The notes under the pieces were generated by a model. That model was not told the origin of the DNA and did not search any database. It saw nothing but the letters and a program-made list of their open reading frames with translations. This document shows, piece by piece, positions 23,674 through 33,664 of a stretch of 60,000 nt of DNA. Source of the stretch: Strigamia acuminata (lineage: Eukaryota > Arthropoda > Chilopoda > Geophilomorpha > Linotaeniidae); assembly GCA_949358305.1 (NCBI GenBank), contig OX442320.1, forward strand, positions 3,242,259 to 3,302,258, read 5' to 3'. The number at the start of each line of letters is the position of its first letter. Position 1 is the first letter of the stretch. Position numbers and translations under genes: made by a program.

Positions 23674-26600
23674 ATGAGGGTTACTACAGCCATGTTGTTT
23701 TTTGTCTTCGCCCTTGTGGGCAGCATCCATTCTGCCACTTTTTCCCTTGAAGAACGATACATTGGAGTTGCATTGCCTGGACTGAGCAATATCATTCAAG
23801 AACTCAAACTAAACCTGAATAACTCATTAAATGAAGTCACCGATTTGACCATAGAACAGAGAAATCAATTAATCGAAGAACTTCTACAAGCTGTGAGAGA
23901 TTTTCCCAATGCAAACAACATTGAGACTATCAAACCAAGTCAACTTCCTCAATACCTAAGCCAGGTACGTGAGTTTGCGGAGAAGATGACCAAAGCCTTA
24001 GTGGCCAAAGGAAAAGGTTTGGTCGAAAGTAGCAAAGCTGAAGGAACAGACAAGCGCCAAGTACAACACTCGCCAGGGTTCGATACGGTCCTCGCTTTTC
24101 TGCAGAAAACATTCGAAAAAGCTTTGTACGCAATGACCGGACTTACCAAAGCTCAGCATCAAGAATTAGTCGATGAATTTGTTCTACAGATGCAAAACTT
24201 CCCACCGATTAAAGGTTACGTTATACAATACCTCGATGACGTCCGTGAGTTTGGTAAAAGTGTAATTGATGCACTTCTTGCAAAGGCCAGAGCTTTAATT
24301 GCCTCAAACAACCAAAGATCCACAAGAAACGCACTGCCCGGACTTAGCCACTTGGTCGACGAAATCAGACGAAAGGTTAACGATGCGTTGCAAAACGTCG
24401 ACGGTTTAACCAGTCAACAGAGGATTCAACTTGTAGAAGAACTTATGAAGACTGTGAGAAATTACCCAAACGCCAATGGAATCCACACAATCAAGCCCAG
24501 TCAGTTTGCTGCATACCAACAAGAGATCCACGACTTTGCTGACAAGATGATCATTGAATTGGTGGCCAAAGCGCATGTTTTTGTCGAAAGCAACAAGCAG
24601 GGAAAGGGGATTACACGCCAAGCACGATTTATACCTGGTTTTGATAAAGTAGTAGCTTTTCTGCAAGAAAAACTTGATTTAGCTTTGTACAAGATTACCG
24701 GTGTCACATCAGCGCAACACGTAGAACTGCTCCAAGAATTTGCAACTCAGATGGAAAGTTTTCCAACCATCAATGGCTGGGACATTCTCCAACCGAGCAA
24801 AGTTGTCGAATACCTCGGTGACCTCCGCCAGTTCGGCAAAAGTGTTGTCGGAGCACTTATCGCTAAAGCCAAAGCCTTTGTCGATATCAACAAAAACCCA
24901 GTGGAAGCAAGAGACGTACAACATTCTTCAGCGTTCAACAAGATCGTTGATTTCTTGCAGAAGGCATTGGATAAAGCATTGTTTGCGGTCACCGGTCTCA
25001 CCAAAGAACAGCAAAAAGAATTGGTCAATGAATTTAGACAGCAGATGAAGAACTTCCCATCCATCCGTCCACACGTCGTCAAATATCTGGACGATGTACG
25101 CGAATTTGGTAAAAATGTTGTCGATGCACTTCTTGCCAAAGCTAGAGCTTTAGTTGCCTTCAACAACGGTTCAAAACGTGCCGCAGAAGACCGAGGTCTT
25201 GTCATTGAGACGGTCAAGAAGGCTTTTGGTACCCTCATCAACAACATACCAGGAATCAACGACGAAATCAAATCCATCATCATTGCCGAATTTGATTCTG
25301 AATTGTCGAATTTTCCACCACCGCCAACCAGTTTGAACCCATTCGCTTGGATCAAATACCAGAGCCAGTTGATGGCTTATCAAGCTGGATTGACCCAAAG
25401 ACTAATAACCAAAGCGCAGGATTTACTCAAAGAACAAGTTAGCAAAATCAGTCCAGGCTTGGGAAAATTGCTCAAGAGAAATGCACTGCCCGGACTTAGT
25501 CACTTGGTCGACGAAATCAGACAAAAGGTTAACAATGCATTGCAAAACGTCGATGGCTTAACCAGTCAACAGAGAATTCAACTTGTAGAAGAACTTATGA
25601 AGACTGTGAGAAATTACCCAAACGCCAATGGAATCCACACAATAAAGCCCAGTCAATTTGCTGCATATCAACAAGAGATCCACGACTTTGCTGACAAGAT
25701 GATCACTGAATTGGTGGCCAAAGCGCATGTTTTTGTCGAAAACAACAAGCAGGGTAAAGGAATTACACGCCAAGCACGATTTTTACCTGGTTTTGATAAG
25801 GTAGTAGCACATCTGCAAGCAAAATTTGATGCAGCTTTGTACCAGATTACCGGTCTCACATCAGGGCAACACGTAGAATTAGTCAAAGAATTTGCAACTC
25901 AGATGCAAGGTTTTCCAACCATCAATGGCTGGGACATTCTCCAACCCAGCAAAGTTAACGAATACCTCGGTGACCTCCGCAAGTTCGGTAAAAGTGTAGT
26001 TGCAGCACTTACCGCTAAAGCCAAAGCTTTTGTGGACATCAACAAGACCCCGGTGGAGACAAGAGACGTACAACATTCTTCAGCATTCAACAAGATAGTT
26101 GATTTCTTGCAGAAGGCACTGGATAAGGCATTGTTTGCGGTCAGCAGTCTCACCAAAGAACAGCGAAAAGAATTGGCCAATGAATTCAGACAGCAAATGA
26201 AGAACTTCCCATCCATCCGTCCACACATTGTCAAATATCTGGACGAAGTACGCGAATTTGGTAAACATGTTGTCGATGCACTTCTTGCCAAAGCCAGAGC
26301 TATAGTTGCATTCAACAACAGTTCAAAACGTGCAGCAGAAGACCGAGGTCTTGTTATTGAGACCGTCAAGAAGGCTTTTGATACACTCATCAACAACATC
26401 CCAAACATCAATGACGAAGTCAAATCCATCATCATTGCCGAATTTGATTCTGAATTGTCGAATTTTCCACCACCGCCCACCAGTTTGAACCCATTCGCTT
26501 GGATCAAATACCAGAGCCAGCTGATGGCATATCAAGCCGGATTGACCCAAAGACTAATAATCAAAGCAAAGGATTTACTCAAAGAACAAGTTGGCAAACT

Positions 26601-27723
26601 CTTCACGAGAACTGCACTGCCCGGTCTTAGCCACTTAGTCGACGAAATCAGACAAAAGGCTACCGATGCGTTGAGAAAAGTTGATGGTTTATCTAGTCAG
26701 TGGAGAACTCAATTTGTAGAAACACTTATGAGTGTTGTGAGGAATTACCCAAACGCCAATGGAATCCACACAATCAAGCCCAGTCAGTTTGCCGCATACC
26801 AACAAGAGATCCACGACTTTGCCGACAAGATGATCATTGAATTGGTGGCAAAGGCGCAAGCTTGGGTCAATAGTAGCAATCAAGGAAAAGGTATTACACG
26901 CCAATCACGATTCTTGCCAGGCGTTGACACCGTAGTTGACTTCTTGAAGAACAGTCTGGATAAAGCCTTGTACAGACTCACCGGTGTTACCAACGAACAA
27001 CACAAGGAATTGCTCAATGACTTTGTAAAGCAGATGCAGAACTTCCCAACCCCAACCTGGCAGGTCATCATACCCGGCCAAATGGAAAAATACATCCAAG
27101 ACGTACGCGACTTTGGTAAAAGTCTTGTGGCGGCGCTTCTTGCCAAAGCCAAAGCCTTTGCCGCTGTCAACAAGACCCCGGTGGAAACACGAGAATTGCA
27201 ACATTCCCCAACAGTCACCAGTATCGTTTATGTCTTGAAGAAGACATTGTCGACGGCATTGTATTTGGTCACCGGTATCACCAAATCGCAGCAAAAAGAA
27301 TTGGTCGAAGAATTTAAACAGCAGATGAAGAACTTCCCATCTCCCATTAAACACATTATTAAATATCTGGATTCCGTGCGCGAATTTGGTTCAAATCTTG
27401 TCGATGCACTTGTGACCAAAGCCAGGGCTTTGGCTGCCCTCAACGAGAGTCCGAAACGTGCGGCCGAAGACCGTGGTCTTGTAATTGAGACCGTCAAGAA
27501 GGCTTTTGATACCCTCATCGACAATGTACCAGGAATCAATAGCGTAATCAAATATATGATAAAATCAGAATTTGATTCTGAATTGTCGAAGTTTCCACCA
27601 CCGCCAACCAGTATGAACCCATTCGCTTGGATGAAATACCAGGGCCAGTTGATGTCGTATCAAGCTGACTTGACCAAGAGACTAATCGGCAAAGCTAAAA
27701 CTTTGATCAGCATGGTTGTTTAA
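23674..27723 (+). CDS. Secreted modular helical repeat protein, gene 1 (putative polyprotein, 1349 aa)
   Basis: I do not recognise the family. Residues 1-21 form a clear signal peptide with a hydrophobic core ending in GSIHSA. The mature part has 14 modules of 87-100 aa, and no cysteine was noticed. Order: A1 (32-128), C1 (129-218), A2 (219-318), B1 (319-413), C2 (414-502), D1 (503-602), A3 (603-702), B2 (703-797), C3 (798-886), D2 (887-979), A4 (980-1079), B3 (1080-1173), C4 (1174-1262), D3 (1263-1349). All modules share a GLTxxQxxELVxEF core, a Pro-containing turn (FPxx) and a C-terminal helix like LLAKAKAL. D modules have FPPPPTSLNPFAW. Module ends are basic (DKR, RSTR, RQAR, SKR, LLKR), though some junctions have only VEAR or VETR. 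The start is the ATG after a 5'-UTR intron, matching the paralogs; no internal intron is needed. The amphipathic helices suggest a lipid or hydrophobic ligand carrier cut into units, but this is unproven. Confidence 0.9.
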   Translation: MRVTTAMLFFVFALVGSIHSATFSLEERYIGVALPGLSNIIQELKLNLNNSLNEVTDLTIEQRNQLIEELLQAVRDFPNANNIETIKPSQLPQYLSQVREFAEKMTKALVAKGKGLVESSKAEGTDKRQVQHSPGFDTVLAFLQKTFEKALYAMTGLTKAQHQELVDEFVLQMQNFPPIKGYVIQYLDDVREFGKSVIDALLAKARALIASNNQRSTRNALPGLSHLVDEIRRKVNDALQNVDGLTSQQRIQLVEELMKTVRNYPNANGIHTIKPSQFAAYQQEIHDFADKMIIELVAKAHVFVESNKQGKGITRQARFIPGFDKVVAFLQEKLDLALYKITGVTSAQHVELLQEFATQMESFPTINGWDILQPSKVVEYLGDLRQFGKSVVGALIAKAKAFVDINKNPVEARDVQHSSAFNKIVDFLQKALDKALFAVTGLTKEQQKELVNEFRQQMKNFPSIRPHVVKYLDDVREFGKNVVDALLAKARALVAFNNGSKRAAEDRGLVIETVKKAFGTLINNIPGINDEIKSIIIAEFDSELSNFPPPPTSLNPFAWIKYQSQLMAYQAGLTQRLITKAQDLLKEQVSKISPGLGKLLKRNALPGLSHLVDEIRQKVNNALQNVDGLTSQQRIQLVEELMKTVRNYPNANGIHTIKPSQFAAYQQEIHDFADKMITELVAKAHVFVENNKQGKGITRQARFLPGFDKVVAHLQAKFDAALYQITGLTSGQHVELVKEFATQMQGFPTINGWDILQPSKVNEYLGDLRKFGKSVVAALTAKAKAFVDINKTPVETRDVQHSSAFNKIVDFLQKALDKALFAVSSLTKEQRKELANEFRQQMKNFPSIRPHIVKYLDEVREFGKHVVDALLAKARAIVAFNNSSKRAAEDRGLVIETVKKAFDTLINNIPNINDEVKSIIIAEFDSELSNFPPPPTSLNPFAWIKYQSQLMAYQAGLTQRLIIKAKDLLKEQVGKLFTRTALPGLSHLVDEIRQKATDALRKVDGLSSQWRTQFVETLMSVVRNYPNANGIHTIKPSQFAAYQQEIHDFADKMIIELVAKAQAWVNSSNQGKGITRQSRFLPGVDTVVDFLKNSLDKALYRLTGVTNEQHKELLNDFVKQMQNFPTPTWQVIIPGQMEKYIQDVRDFGKSLVAALLAKAKAFAAVNKTPVETRELQHSPTVTSIVYVLKKTLSTALYLVTGITKSQQKELVEEFKQQMKNFPSPIKHIIKYLDSVREFGSNLVDALVTKARALAALNESPKRAAEDRGLVIETVKKAFDTLIDNVPGINSVIKYMIKSEFDSELSKFPPPPTSMNPFAWMKYQGQLMSYQADLTKRLIGKAKTLISMVV
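24328..25479 (+). repeat. Gene 1 super-repeat ABCD, unit 1
   Basis: Residues 219-602 (384 aa), running from NALPGLSHLVDEIR to LGKLLKR. First of three consecutive in-frame copies of a four-module block. Confidence 0.9.
25480..26610 (+). repeat. Gene 1 super-repeat ABCD, unit 2
   Basis: Residues 603-979 (377 aa). Very similar to unit 1, especially over module A and over the D-module stretch with EFDSELSNFPPPP. The end of D is shortened by seven residues, to GKLFTR. Confidence 0.9.
26611..27720 (+). repeat. Gene 1 super-repeat ABCD, unit 3
   Basis: Residues 980-1349 (370 aa). The most diverged unit. Its second module is of the B' type (FLPGVDTVVDFL, FPTPTWQVI) seen in genes 2 and 3, not the B type of units 1 and 2. 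Confidence 0.85.
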
Positions 27724-27750
27724 ATTCAGAAATTACGAGTTGTAACTGCT

Positions 27751-27756
27751 AATAAA
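27751..27756 (+). terminator. Poly(A) signal of gene 1
   Basis: AATAAA 28 nt after the stop, inside gttgtaactgctaataaag, a 3' end conserved in genes 2 and 3. Confidence 0.8.
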
Positions 27757-27779
27757 GAATGTAATTTCAATGGAAAAAA

Positions 27780-28515
27780 TTTCGTCTTTATTCATTTTAG
27801 AAGAATTGTCAGTTCTCGATGGAAATGCAAGGTTGCGTCAATTAGAAAGTTGTCTTGTGCTGGCAAGAATTTAAATTTTATCCTCTTTCTTGCTTTTCCA
27901 CAGAATTAACTGTTGTATAAAATGCGCACTATACTCTGGCTCATCGTTAGAAGGGGACCAGTTCCTATTGGTCTAGCCTATTCACTAGTGTAAGGCTACA
28001 TAAAAGTAGGCCAAAATACAAACGCTCGAGTTACGGGAAGCCATTTTGTGTCCAGACAGAACAATCGATCACAAATTTCAAAACCAGCTTGACATAGCAA
28101 CCAATAAACTGAGCGAACTTAACAATCATGAATTTTGAAAAAGTAACAGCTTAAAACATTGCTTCCAGACCTTTATAAACACTTTATGATGAAATATTAG
28201 TCATTTTACACCAGTTCAAACACCTTCAAACGTCTGGTTGGCGAGACTATGCCACATGCAAACAGACTGCCATTTTCGGATTCTGGAAGTAGTTCTAGAA
28301 CTAAATCCAATTCCGGGTTTCATTGAACTCATCTGATTGGCTAGAGGCAATATCAATTGTTTCAGCTCTGTTCACACGTGCCCTACAGTCTGAACACACT
28401 CCGTGTTGCGTTTGACTAATTTTTCCTTGCGTGGCATTGCGTCGTCCCTAGTGTGAACACAAGTGCGAACCTAGCTTTAGATGTTATGAAAATTAGCATC
28501 TAATTAATGCACCAC
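27780..28515. other. Intergenic stretch between genes 1 and 2
   Basis: No gene recognised. The first ~60 bp resemble the downstream flanks of genes 2 and 3 (ttagtctttattaattttag-like). Confidence 0.5.
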
Positions 28516-28518
28516 TTA

Positions 28519-29072
28519 GGGGCCGTCCATAAATTACGTAACGCTGATTTTTCGATTTTTAGACCCCCTCCCCCCCCTTGTAACAAGGTCGTAACAAATC
28601 CACAAACCCCCCCCCCGAGAATATTATATTACGTAACAAAACTCACCACCCCCCCCCCCCAAAAAAAAAATAAAATTTGATACAAGCTTATTCCAATACA
28701 AAAGTTTACAAAAATTTAAAAAATTTTACAAAAAATTAAAAAAAACTTTAAAAATTTTCAAAAATTTTCAAAAATTTTCAAAAATTTTCAAAAATTTTCA
28801 AAAATTTTCAAAAATTTTCAAAAATTTTCAAAAATTTTCAAAAATTTTCAAAAATTTTCAAAAATTTTCAAAAATTTTCAAAAATTTTCAAAAATTTTCA
28901 AAAATTTCAAAAAAATTTCAAAAATGTTAAAAAAAATTTCAAAAATGTTAAAAAAAAATTTGTTACGTAACATTATAAAGAACCCCCCCCCCCTCCCCGT
29001 CGTAACAACCCGTAACAAAATTTGAAACCCCCTCCCCCCCCTCCAGGCGTTACGTAATTTATGGACGGCCCC
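28519..29072. mobile_element. 554-bp MITE with perfect TTA target duplication
   Basis: Terminal inverted repeats of about 27 bp (ggggccgtccataaattac and its complement at the right end) are flanked by TTA at 28516-28518 and 29073-29075. Poly-C/G subterminal tracts contain ttgtaacaa and cgtaacaa motifs. The centre is an 11-bp tandem array. No ORF. TIRs beginning ggggccgtccataaa are, to my knowledge, seen in MITEs of many invertebrates. The TTA duplication fits PIF/Harbinger-type insertion (inference). Confidence 0.85.
28750..28915. repeat. 11-bp tandem array inside the MITE
   Basis: About 15 perfect copies of aaaaattttca. The 11-bp period is close to one DNA helical turn, so the A/T tracts repeat in near phase, which suggests curved DNA. 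Confidence 0.9.
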
Positions 29073-29075
29073 TTA

Positions 29076-30139
29076 TACATTGATTGAAATACCAAGCACA
29101 TGAACGCGTGTATTTTATTTCACTCCATGAAATCACTCTAAGTATTTGGAAAGGACATTCCAAAACATTTACAGTACATGGGCATAAAGGTTAATAACCA
29201 CTTCTATTTCCACTAAAGAAGATTTAAAAATAATAATTAATAAAAAAGTTGCAAGCAAATTGCTTCTGCCAAAATAATGGAAAAAAAAAGATTTTAGTGG
29301 CAAAATATTGGAATAATTTACACAAGTTTAAATCACAGTTGTGTGCATGAAAAACATTGCTAACTCTTTTTTTTCTTTTACTGTATTGACCGTTTCTAAT
29401 CTTTGAACCATTAAATCCACGCGTCAATGGGATCCACAAATGTGTGACATGAGAGAAGTTTGACAACAAATTTTTCACCAAAATAGCTTTTTAAACTGGA
29501 CAAATAATAAATGCCGGAAACATGCTGAATCGATGCAAAATGACTTGAAAAATCAATTTCCAGGGTCAGATTTGGCATATCTGCCACCATTGTAAAGATA
29601 TGGGGGAAAAAAGTTTTTCCAACTTGGGAAACAGTTGTTTGTTCGAATTTCTGCAAAGGTGTCTAATATGCAAATTTCGACCCGGGAAATGGTGTTTTCA
29701 GCTCATTTCACATTGTTTTCAGCACTACAGTAAATATCGATGGTACATCAGTCTACATTCAAACTACGACGATCCGACGATATTCCGATCCAAGTTTTTA
29801 ATTTTCACATGCACGTGTGTTTACATGCAGTTTTCAATGGACAAAACGCCAAAATTCTACCTCTTAGAACTAGAATTTAGTATTCCAGATAAGTCTGTCT
29901 TTTTTGGAAAACTGATTTGTTTGCACGATCACAATTTCTAAGTGCAAGCCACTTTGTAATAAAAAAAAAAAATCAGTAAAGAAAATGTTGGTGCGTCACT
30001 GTCAGGTGGCGTACAAGCGTATTTGACTATATTTGTATACGAATAACAGAATAAATCTCACTTCCTGTTATGTAAATGTAACACATGTGTCCAGTTTTGT
30101 CTCCAACCACATCTTGATGCAAATAACTCCATCTAAGCA
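29076..30139. other. Non-coding stretch
   Basis: A 113-codon plus frame at 29600-29941 has no recognisable motif or exon borders. Otherwise AT-rich sequence. Confidence 0.45.
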
Positions 30140-30257
30140 TAATCTCAACAGGTTATGGGCCCAGCAAACTTCCACTGCTTTTTACGGCAAAAAACATGAC
30201 AAATGGATCGTTGATCAACGGAAAAAGGTAATCTGGTCAGATGAGCCGTTTCTTTAG
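30140..30257 (+). pseudogene. Tc1/mariner-like transposase remnant
   Basis: The frame reads NLNRLWAQQ, then KKHDKWIVDQRKKVIWSDE, then stops. The block W...DQRKKVIWSDE matches the region around the first catalytic Asp of Tc1-like transposases (pattern W..V.WSDES). The frame breaks just after, and neither the rest of the DDE domain nor TIRs were found. A decayed fragment. Confidence 0.6.
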
Positions 30258-30439
30258 AACATATGGTAATACTGGGCACAGAAAAGTGTTGTGTATTCCA
30301 ACTCGCAGCTACCATTTTATAAATCATAACAAACACTTGTAATAAACAACTTTAGACAATACTTTTATTGAGTGTTGCTAGGTGCTTATCCTCAACATAA
30401 ATAAATTAAAAAATTAAATATAAAGATCAATTTTCTCAT

Positions 30440-30730
30440 AATTTCAGTCAAATTGTTGCTAAACATTAATTTATATCAAAAATGATGACAGCTTCAAAAT
30501 ATGACACTTTTAGATAAATGATCTGAGCACAAGTTTCCACTTGTGCAAACACAAAACTCAACAATTTGGCACAATAAACTGTGTACTCATTGACATTACA
30601 AACTATTAAGAAGTGCAACAGCAGCTAGTAAACAAAAGTTGAATAGACTTTTTTTTTCAATGCAGTAGTCTATCAATACCACGGATGTACATTGGTCTCT
30701 ATAAAAGACCCCTGCAACTCTCATTCTATC
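30440..30730 (+). promoter_or_regulatory. Conserved promoter block and TATA box of gene 2
   Basis: TATAAAAG at 30700, preceded by the block shared with genes 1 and 3. Shared pieces include gtgcaaacacaaa, atttggcacaataaactgtg (shared with gene 3) and gtagtctatcaata. The start site is expected near 30725-30735. Confidence 0.7.
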
Positions 30731-30960
30731 TAGGTCACTTGTGAAGCTACAGTCTTCTGATAAGCAGCTACAGGTAAACATCTTACTTTTACAGATTGTA
30801 ATGTAATATCCTTATAAAAGAAAGAAAACTTTAATTCAGTTTATAATTTTTGAGTGATCAGTTCCACTGTTACTTCCTTACATTACTGTTAATTGTAGTG
30901 AACTCCCCAAAAGGCTTAAAAGTATGTCAAAACATTAATGTATCTTTGTTTAATTCACAG
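30731..30960 (+). other. Gene 2 non-coding first exon and short 5'-UTR intron
   Basis: The exon ends agctacag at 30773. The intron runs from gtaaac (30774) to taattcacag (30960), 187 bp. The donor flank is homologous to genes 1 and 3, but the intron lacks the large insertions found there, so it may be close to the ancestral size. Confidence 0.75.
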
Positions 30961-30973
30961 CTCGTTGACCATA

Positions 30974-33592
30974 ATGAAGGTTTCCATTGCCATATTGTTC
31001 TTTATCTGTGCAATTGTAGGCAGCATCCATTCAGCTGCTACTACAAGAAATGCACATGCTTTTGTCGAAAGTTACAAGCAAGAAAAGGAGATTACACGCC
31101 AAGCACGATTTATACCTGGTTTCGATAAGGTATTTACGTTTCTGCAAGAAAAACTTGATGCAGCTTTGTACAAGATTACCGGTGTCACAACGGAGCAACA
31201 TGTAGAACTGCTCAAAGAATTTGCATATCAGATGCAAGCTTTTCCAACCATCAGCGGCTGGGACCTTCTTCAACCAAGCAGTATTGCCAGATATCTGAAT
31301 GACCTCCGCGACTTCGGTAGAAGTGTCGTTGCGGCACTTCTTGCAAAAGCCAAAGGCTTCTCAGCTGCCAACGCAAACCCCGTGGAAACGCGTGAAGTAC
31401 AACATGCTCCATCCTTTGGCACTATAGTTGATTTCTTGCAGAAGACATTGTCCAAAGCATTGTTTGCGATCACCGGCCTCACCAAAGAGCAGTACAAAGA
31501 ATTGGTCAACGAATTTGCACAGCAAATGAAGAACTTCCCATCCATCCGTCCACACGTAGTCAAATATCTGGACGATGTACGCGAATTTGGTAAAAATGTT
31601 GTCGATGCACTTCTTGTCAAAGCCAGAGCTTTGGCTGCCCTCAACAGTTCGAAGCGAGCCATTGGAGTTTTACTGCCCGGACTCGGCCACTTAATCGATG
31701 ACGTCAGACAAAAGCTAAATGAATTATTGGATCAAGTTACCGGTCTGTCGACCGAACAGCGAGAACAGATTGTCGAAGAGTTGTTGCAAAGTCTGAGGGA
31801 TTTTCCAAATGCCAATAGAATCGAGACGGTTAAGCCCAGTGAATTTGCAAAGCACATTCAGAAAATGCAAGAGTTTGCTGAAAGTATGATTACTGCTTTG
31901 GTGGCTAAAGCAAGGGTTTTAGCCGAAGCCAGTGAAGCGGCGGTGGAACGTCAAGCACGATTCTTGCCCGGCGTTGACACCGTAGTTGACTTTTTGAAAA
32001 ACACTCTGGATAAAGCCTTGTACAGACTCACCGGTGTTACCAAAGAACAACACAAGGAATTGGTCCAAGATTTTGTAAATCAGATGCAACAGTTTCCAAC
32101 TCCAACCTGGCAGGTCATTATACCGGGCAAAATGGAAAAATACATCGAAGACGTAAGTGACTTTGGCAAAAATCTTGTCAATGCACTTCTTGCCAAAGCC
32201 AAAGCCTTTGCGGATCTCAACAAAAGCGGTGTCTCTAAGCGAGATATTGGAGAGGTACAACGGCAATCACGATTTTTACCCGGCTTTGATAAGGTAGTCG
32301 AATTCCTGCAGGAGAAACTTGATGCAGCTTTGTATAAGATTACCGGTGTCACAACAGAGCAACATTTACAATTAGTTAATGAATTTGTACAGCAGATGAA
32401 GAATTTCCCAACTATCAGTGGCTGGGGGATTCTCCAGCCCAGCAACATCGGCCAATACCTCAGTGACCTTCGTCAATTTGGTCAGAGTCTTGTAAATGCT
32501 CTTGTAGCCAAAGCCAAAGCCTTTAAGGACATTAACAAAGACGATGGTTCCAAACGCGCTTTGTTCGAACCGACCGAAGAATCAATTGGTAATGTCGAAA
32601 CCCGTAAAATCGAGGCACTTGAAGTTTTTGATCGACTTGTGCAGAATTTGTACAACAGGCTTGTAGGTGAAGTTGTAAAGGCTCTTGGAAGGATCTCAGG
32701 TTTGAGCCAGACCCAGACCGATGAATTGGTAGAAGAATTCAAAAATGGACTCGACAACTTTCCCCGTCCCCCAATATCCGAATTCTACAATCCATTCAGA
32801 TGGCTGACTTTTGCTGGAAAGCTGACAAACCATGCCCTCAAACTGACAAAGACTATCTTAGAAAGAGCCAGGGACATAGTGAAAAAGGTCACCGACAACT
32901 TGATCACTGACTCAAAGACTGACTCCGGCACGGTAGAAACACGCCAAATATCCCTTCCGACTTTTGTCACTGAGACGCACCACCGCATGGTCCAAACCAT
33001 CCATAACCTTCTTGAGAAAGTCACTGGACTTACGACCGAACAGCAAGAAGCTCTTGTTGCTGAATTCACACAAAAGTTGTCAGAGATGCCTTTGCCACCG
33101 CTTAAGTTCTTCGACTTCTTCAATCCCATCAAATGGACCAAATACTTCCATGAACTTGCAGTATACAACATCAAACTGACTAGGGAATGTCTTGATAAAG
33201 CCGTCAAGCTTGTCAAGGGAACTCTGGGAGAAGACTACGAAGTACCGGACGTTGACACCATTCTCGAAAGACGTGCCGCTGAAGACCGTGGTCTTGTTCT
33301 CGAGGCCGTCAAAAAGGCTTTTGATGCCATCATCAACAATATACCAGGAATTAATGATGAAATCAAATTTGTTATAATTGCAGAATTTGATTCTGAATTG
33401 TCAAATTTTCCACCACCACCAACCAGTTTGAACCCACTGGCTTGGATCAAATACCAAAGCAAGTTGGTTGCATATCAAGCTGAATTGACCCAAAGACTAA
33501 TAATCAAAGCAAAGGATTTGCTCAAGGAACAAGTTGAGAAGATCCATCCAGGCTTGGGGAACCTCCTCTCGAAAAGAGACGCGGAAGAATAG
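30974..33592 (+). CDS. Secreted modular helical repeat protein, gene 2 (putative polyprotein, 872 aa)
   Basis: Start at the ATG 13 nt after the intron, as in the paralogs; an in-frame ATG upstream lies within the intron. Signal peptide 1-21, then a remnant of module A (26-45) ending RQAR. Next come B (46-140), C (141-228), A (229-329), B' (330-423), a 10-aa spacer ending RQSR (424-433), B (434-528), an acidic linker (529-544), F (545-657), G (658-767) and D (768-872). F, G and D form a sub-class with a Pro-rich turn and an NPxxW motif (YNPFRW, FNPIKW, LNPLAW). A single Cys in G is the only mature cysteine noticed. Junctions are RQAR, VETR, SSKR, VSKR, RQSR, GSKR and ILERR. Function unknown; same secreted-polyprotein inference as gene 1. 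Confidence 0.9.
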   Translation: MKVSIAILFFICAIVGSIHSAATTRNAHAFVESYKQEKEITRQARFIPGFDKVFTFLQEKLDAALYKITGVTTEQHVELLKEFAYQMQAFPTISGWDLLQPSSIARYLNDLRDFGRSVVAALLAKAKGFSAANANPVETREVQHAPSFGTIVDFLQKTLSKALFAITGLTKEQYKELVNEFAQQMKNFPSIRPHVVKYLDDVREFGKNVVDALLVKARALAALNSSKRAIGVLLPGLGHLIDDVRQKLNELLDQVTGLSTEQREQIVEELLQSLRDFPNANRIETVKPSEFAKHIQKMQEFAESMITALVAKARVLAEASEAAVERQARFLPGVDTVVDFLKNTLDKALYRLTGVTKEQHKELVQDFVNQMQQFPTPTWQVIIPGKMEKYIEDVSDFGKNLVNALLAKAKAFADLNKSGVSKRDIGEVQRQSRFLPGFDKVVEFLQEKLDAALYKITGVTTEQHLQLVNEFVQQMKNFPTISGWGILQPSNIGQYLSDLRQFGQSLVNALVAKAKAFKDINKDDGSKRALFEPTEESIGNVETRKIEALEVFDRLVQNLYNRLVGEVVKALGRISGLSQTQTDELVEEFKNGLDNFPRPPISEFYNPFRWLTFAGKLTNHALKLTKTILERARDIVKKVTDNLITDSKTDSGTVETRQISLPTFVTETHHRMVQTIHNLLEKVTGLTTEQQEALVAEFTQKLSEMPLPPLKFFDFFNPIKWTKYFHELAVYNIKLTRECLDKAVKLVKGTLGEDYEVPDVDTILERRAAEDRGLVLEAVKKAFDAIINNIPGINDEIKFVIIAEFDSELSNFPPPPTSLNPLAWIKYQSKLVAYQAELTQRLIIKAKDLLKEQVEKIHPGLGNLLSKRDAEE

Positions 33593-33650
33593 CGTGATGT
33601 CATCAACATGTTTGCTAATATAATTATGAATTAATGAGTTTGTACCTGCT

Positions 33651-33656
33651 AATAAA
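33651..33656 (+). terminator. Poly(A) signal of gene 2
   Basis: AATAAA in the conserved 3' end tgtacctgctaataaagatt, 58 nt after the stop. Confidence 0.8.
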
Positions 33657-33664
33657 GATTGTAA

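Noticed and set aside
24747-26507. Minus-strand frames of up to 202 codons opposite gene 1 (also opposite genes 2 and 3)
   Set aside because: Shadows of the real coding strand; they repeat because the modules repeat and have no signal or domain.
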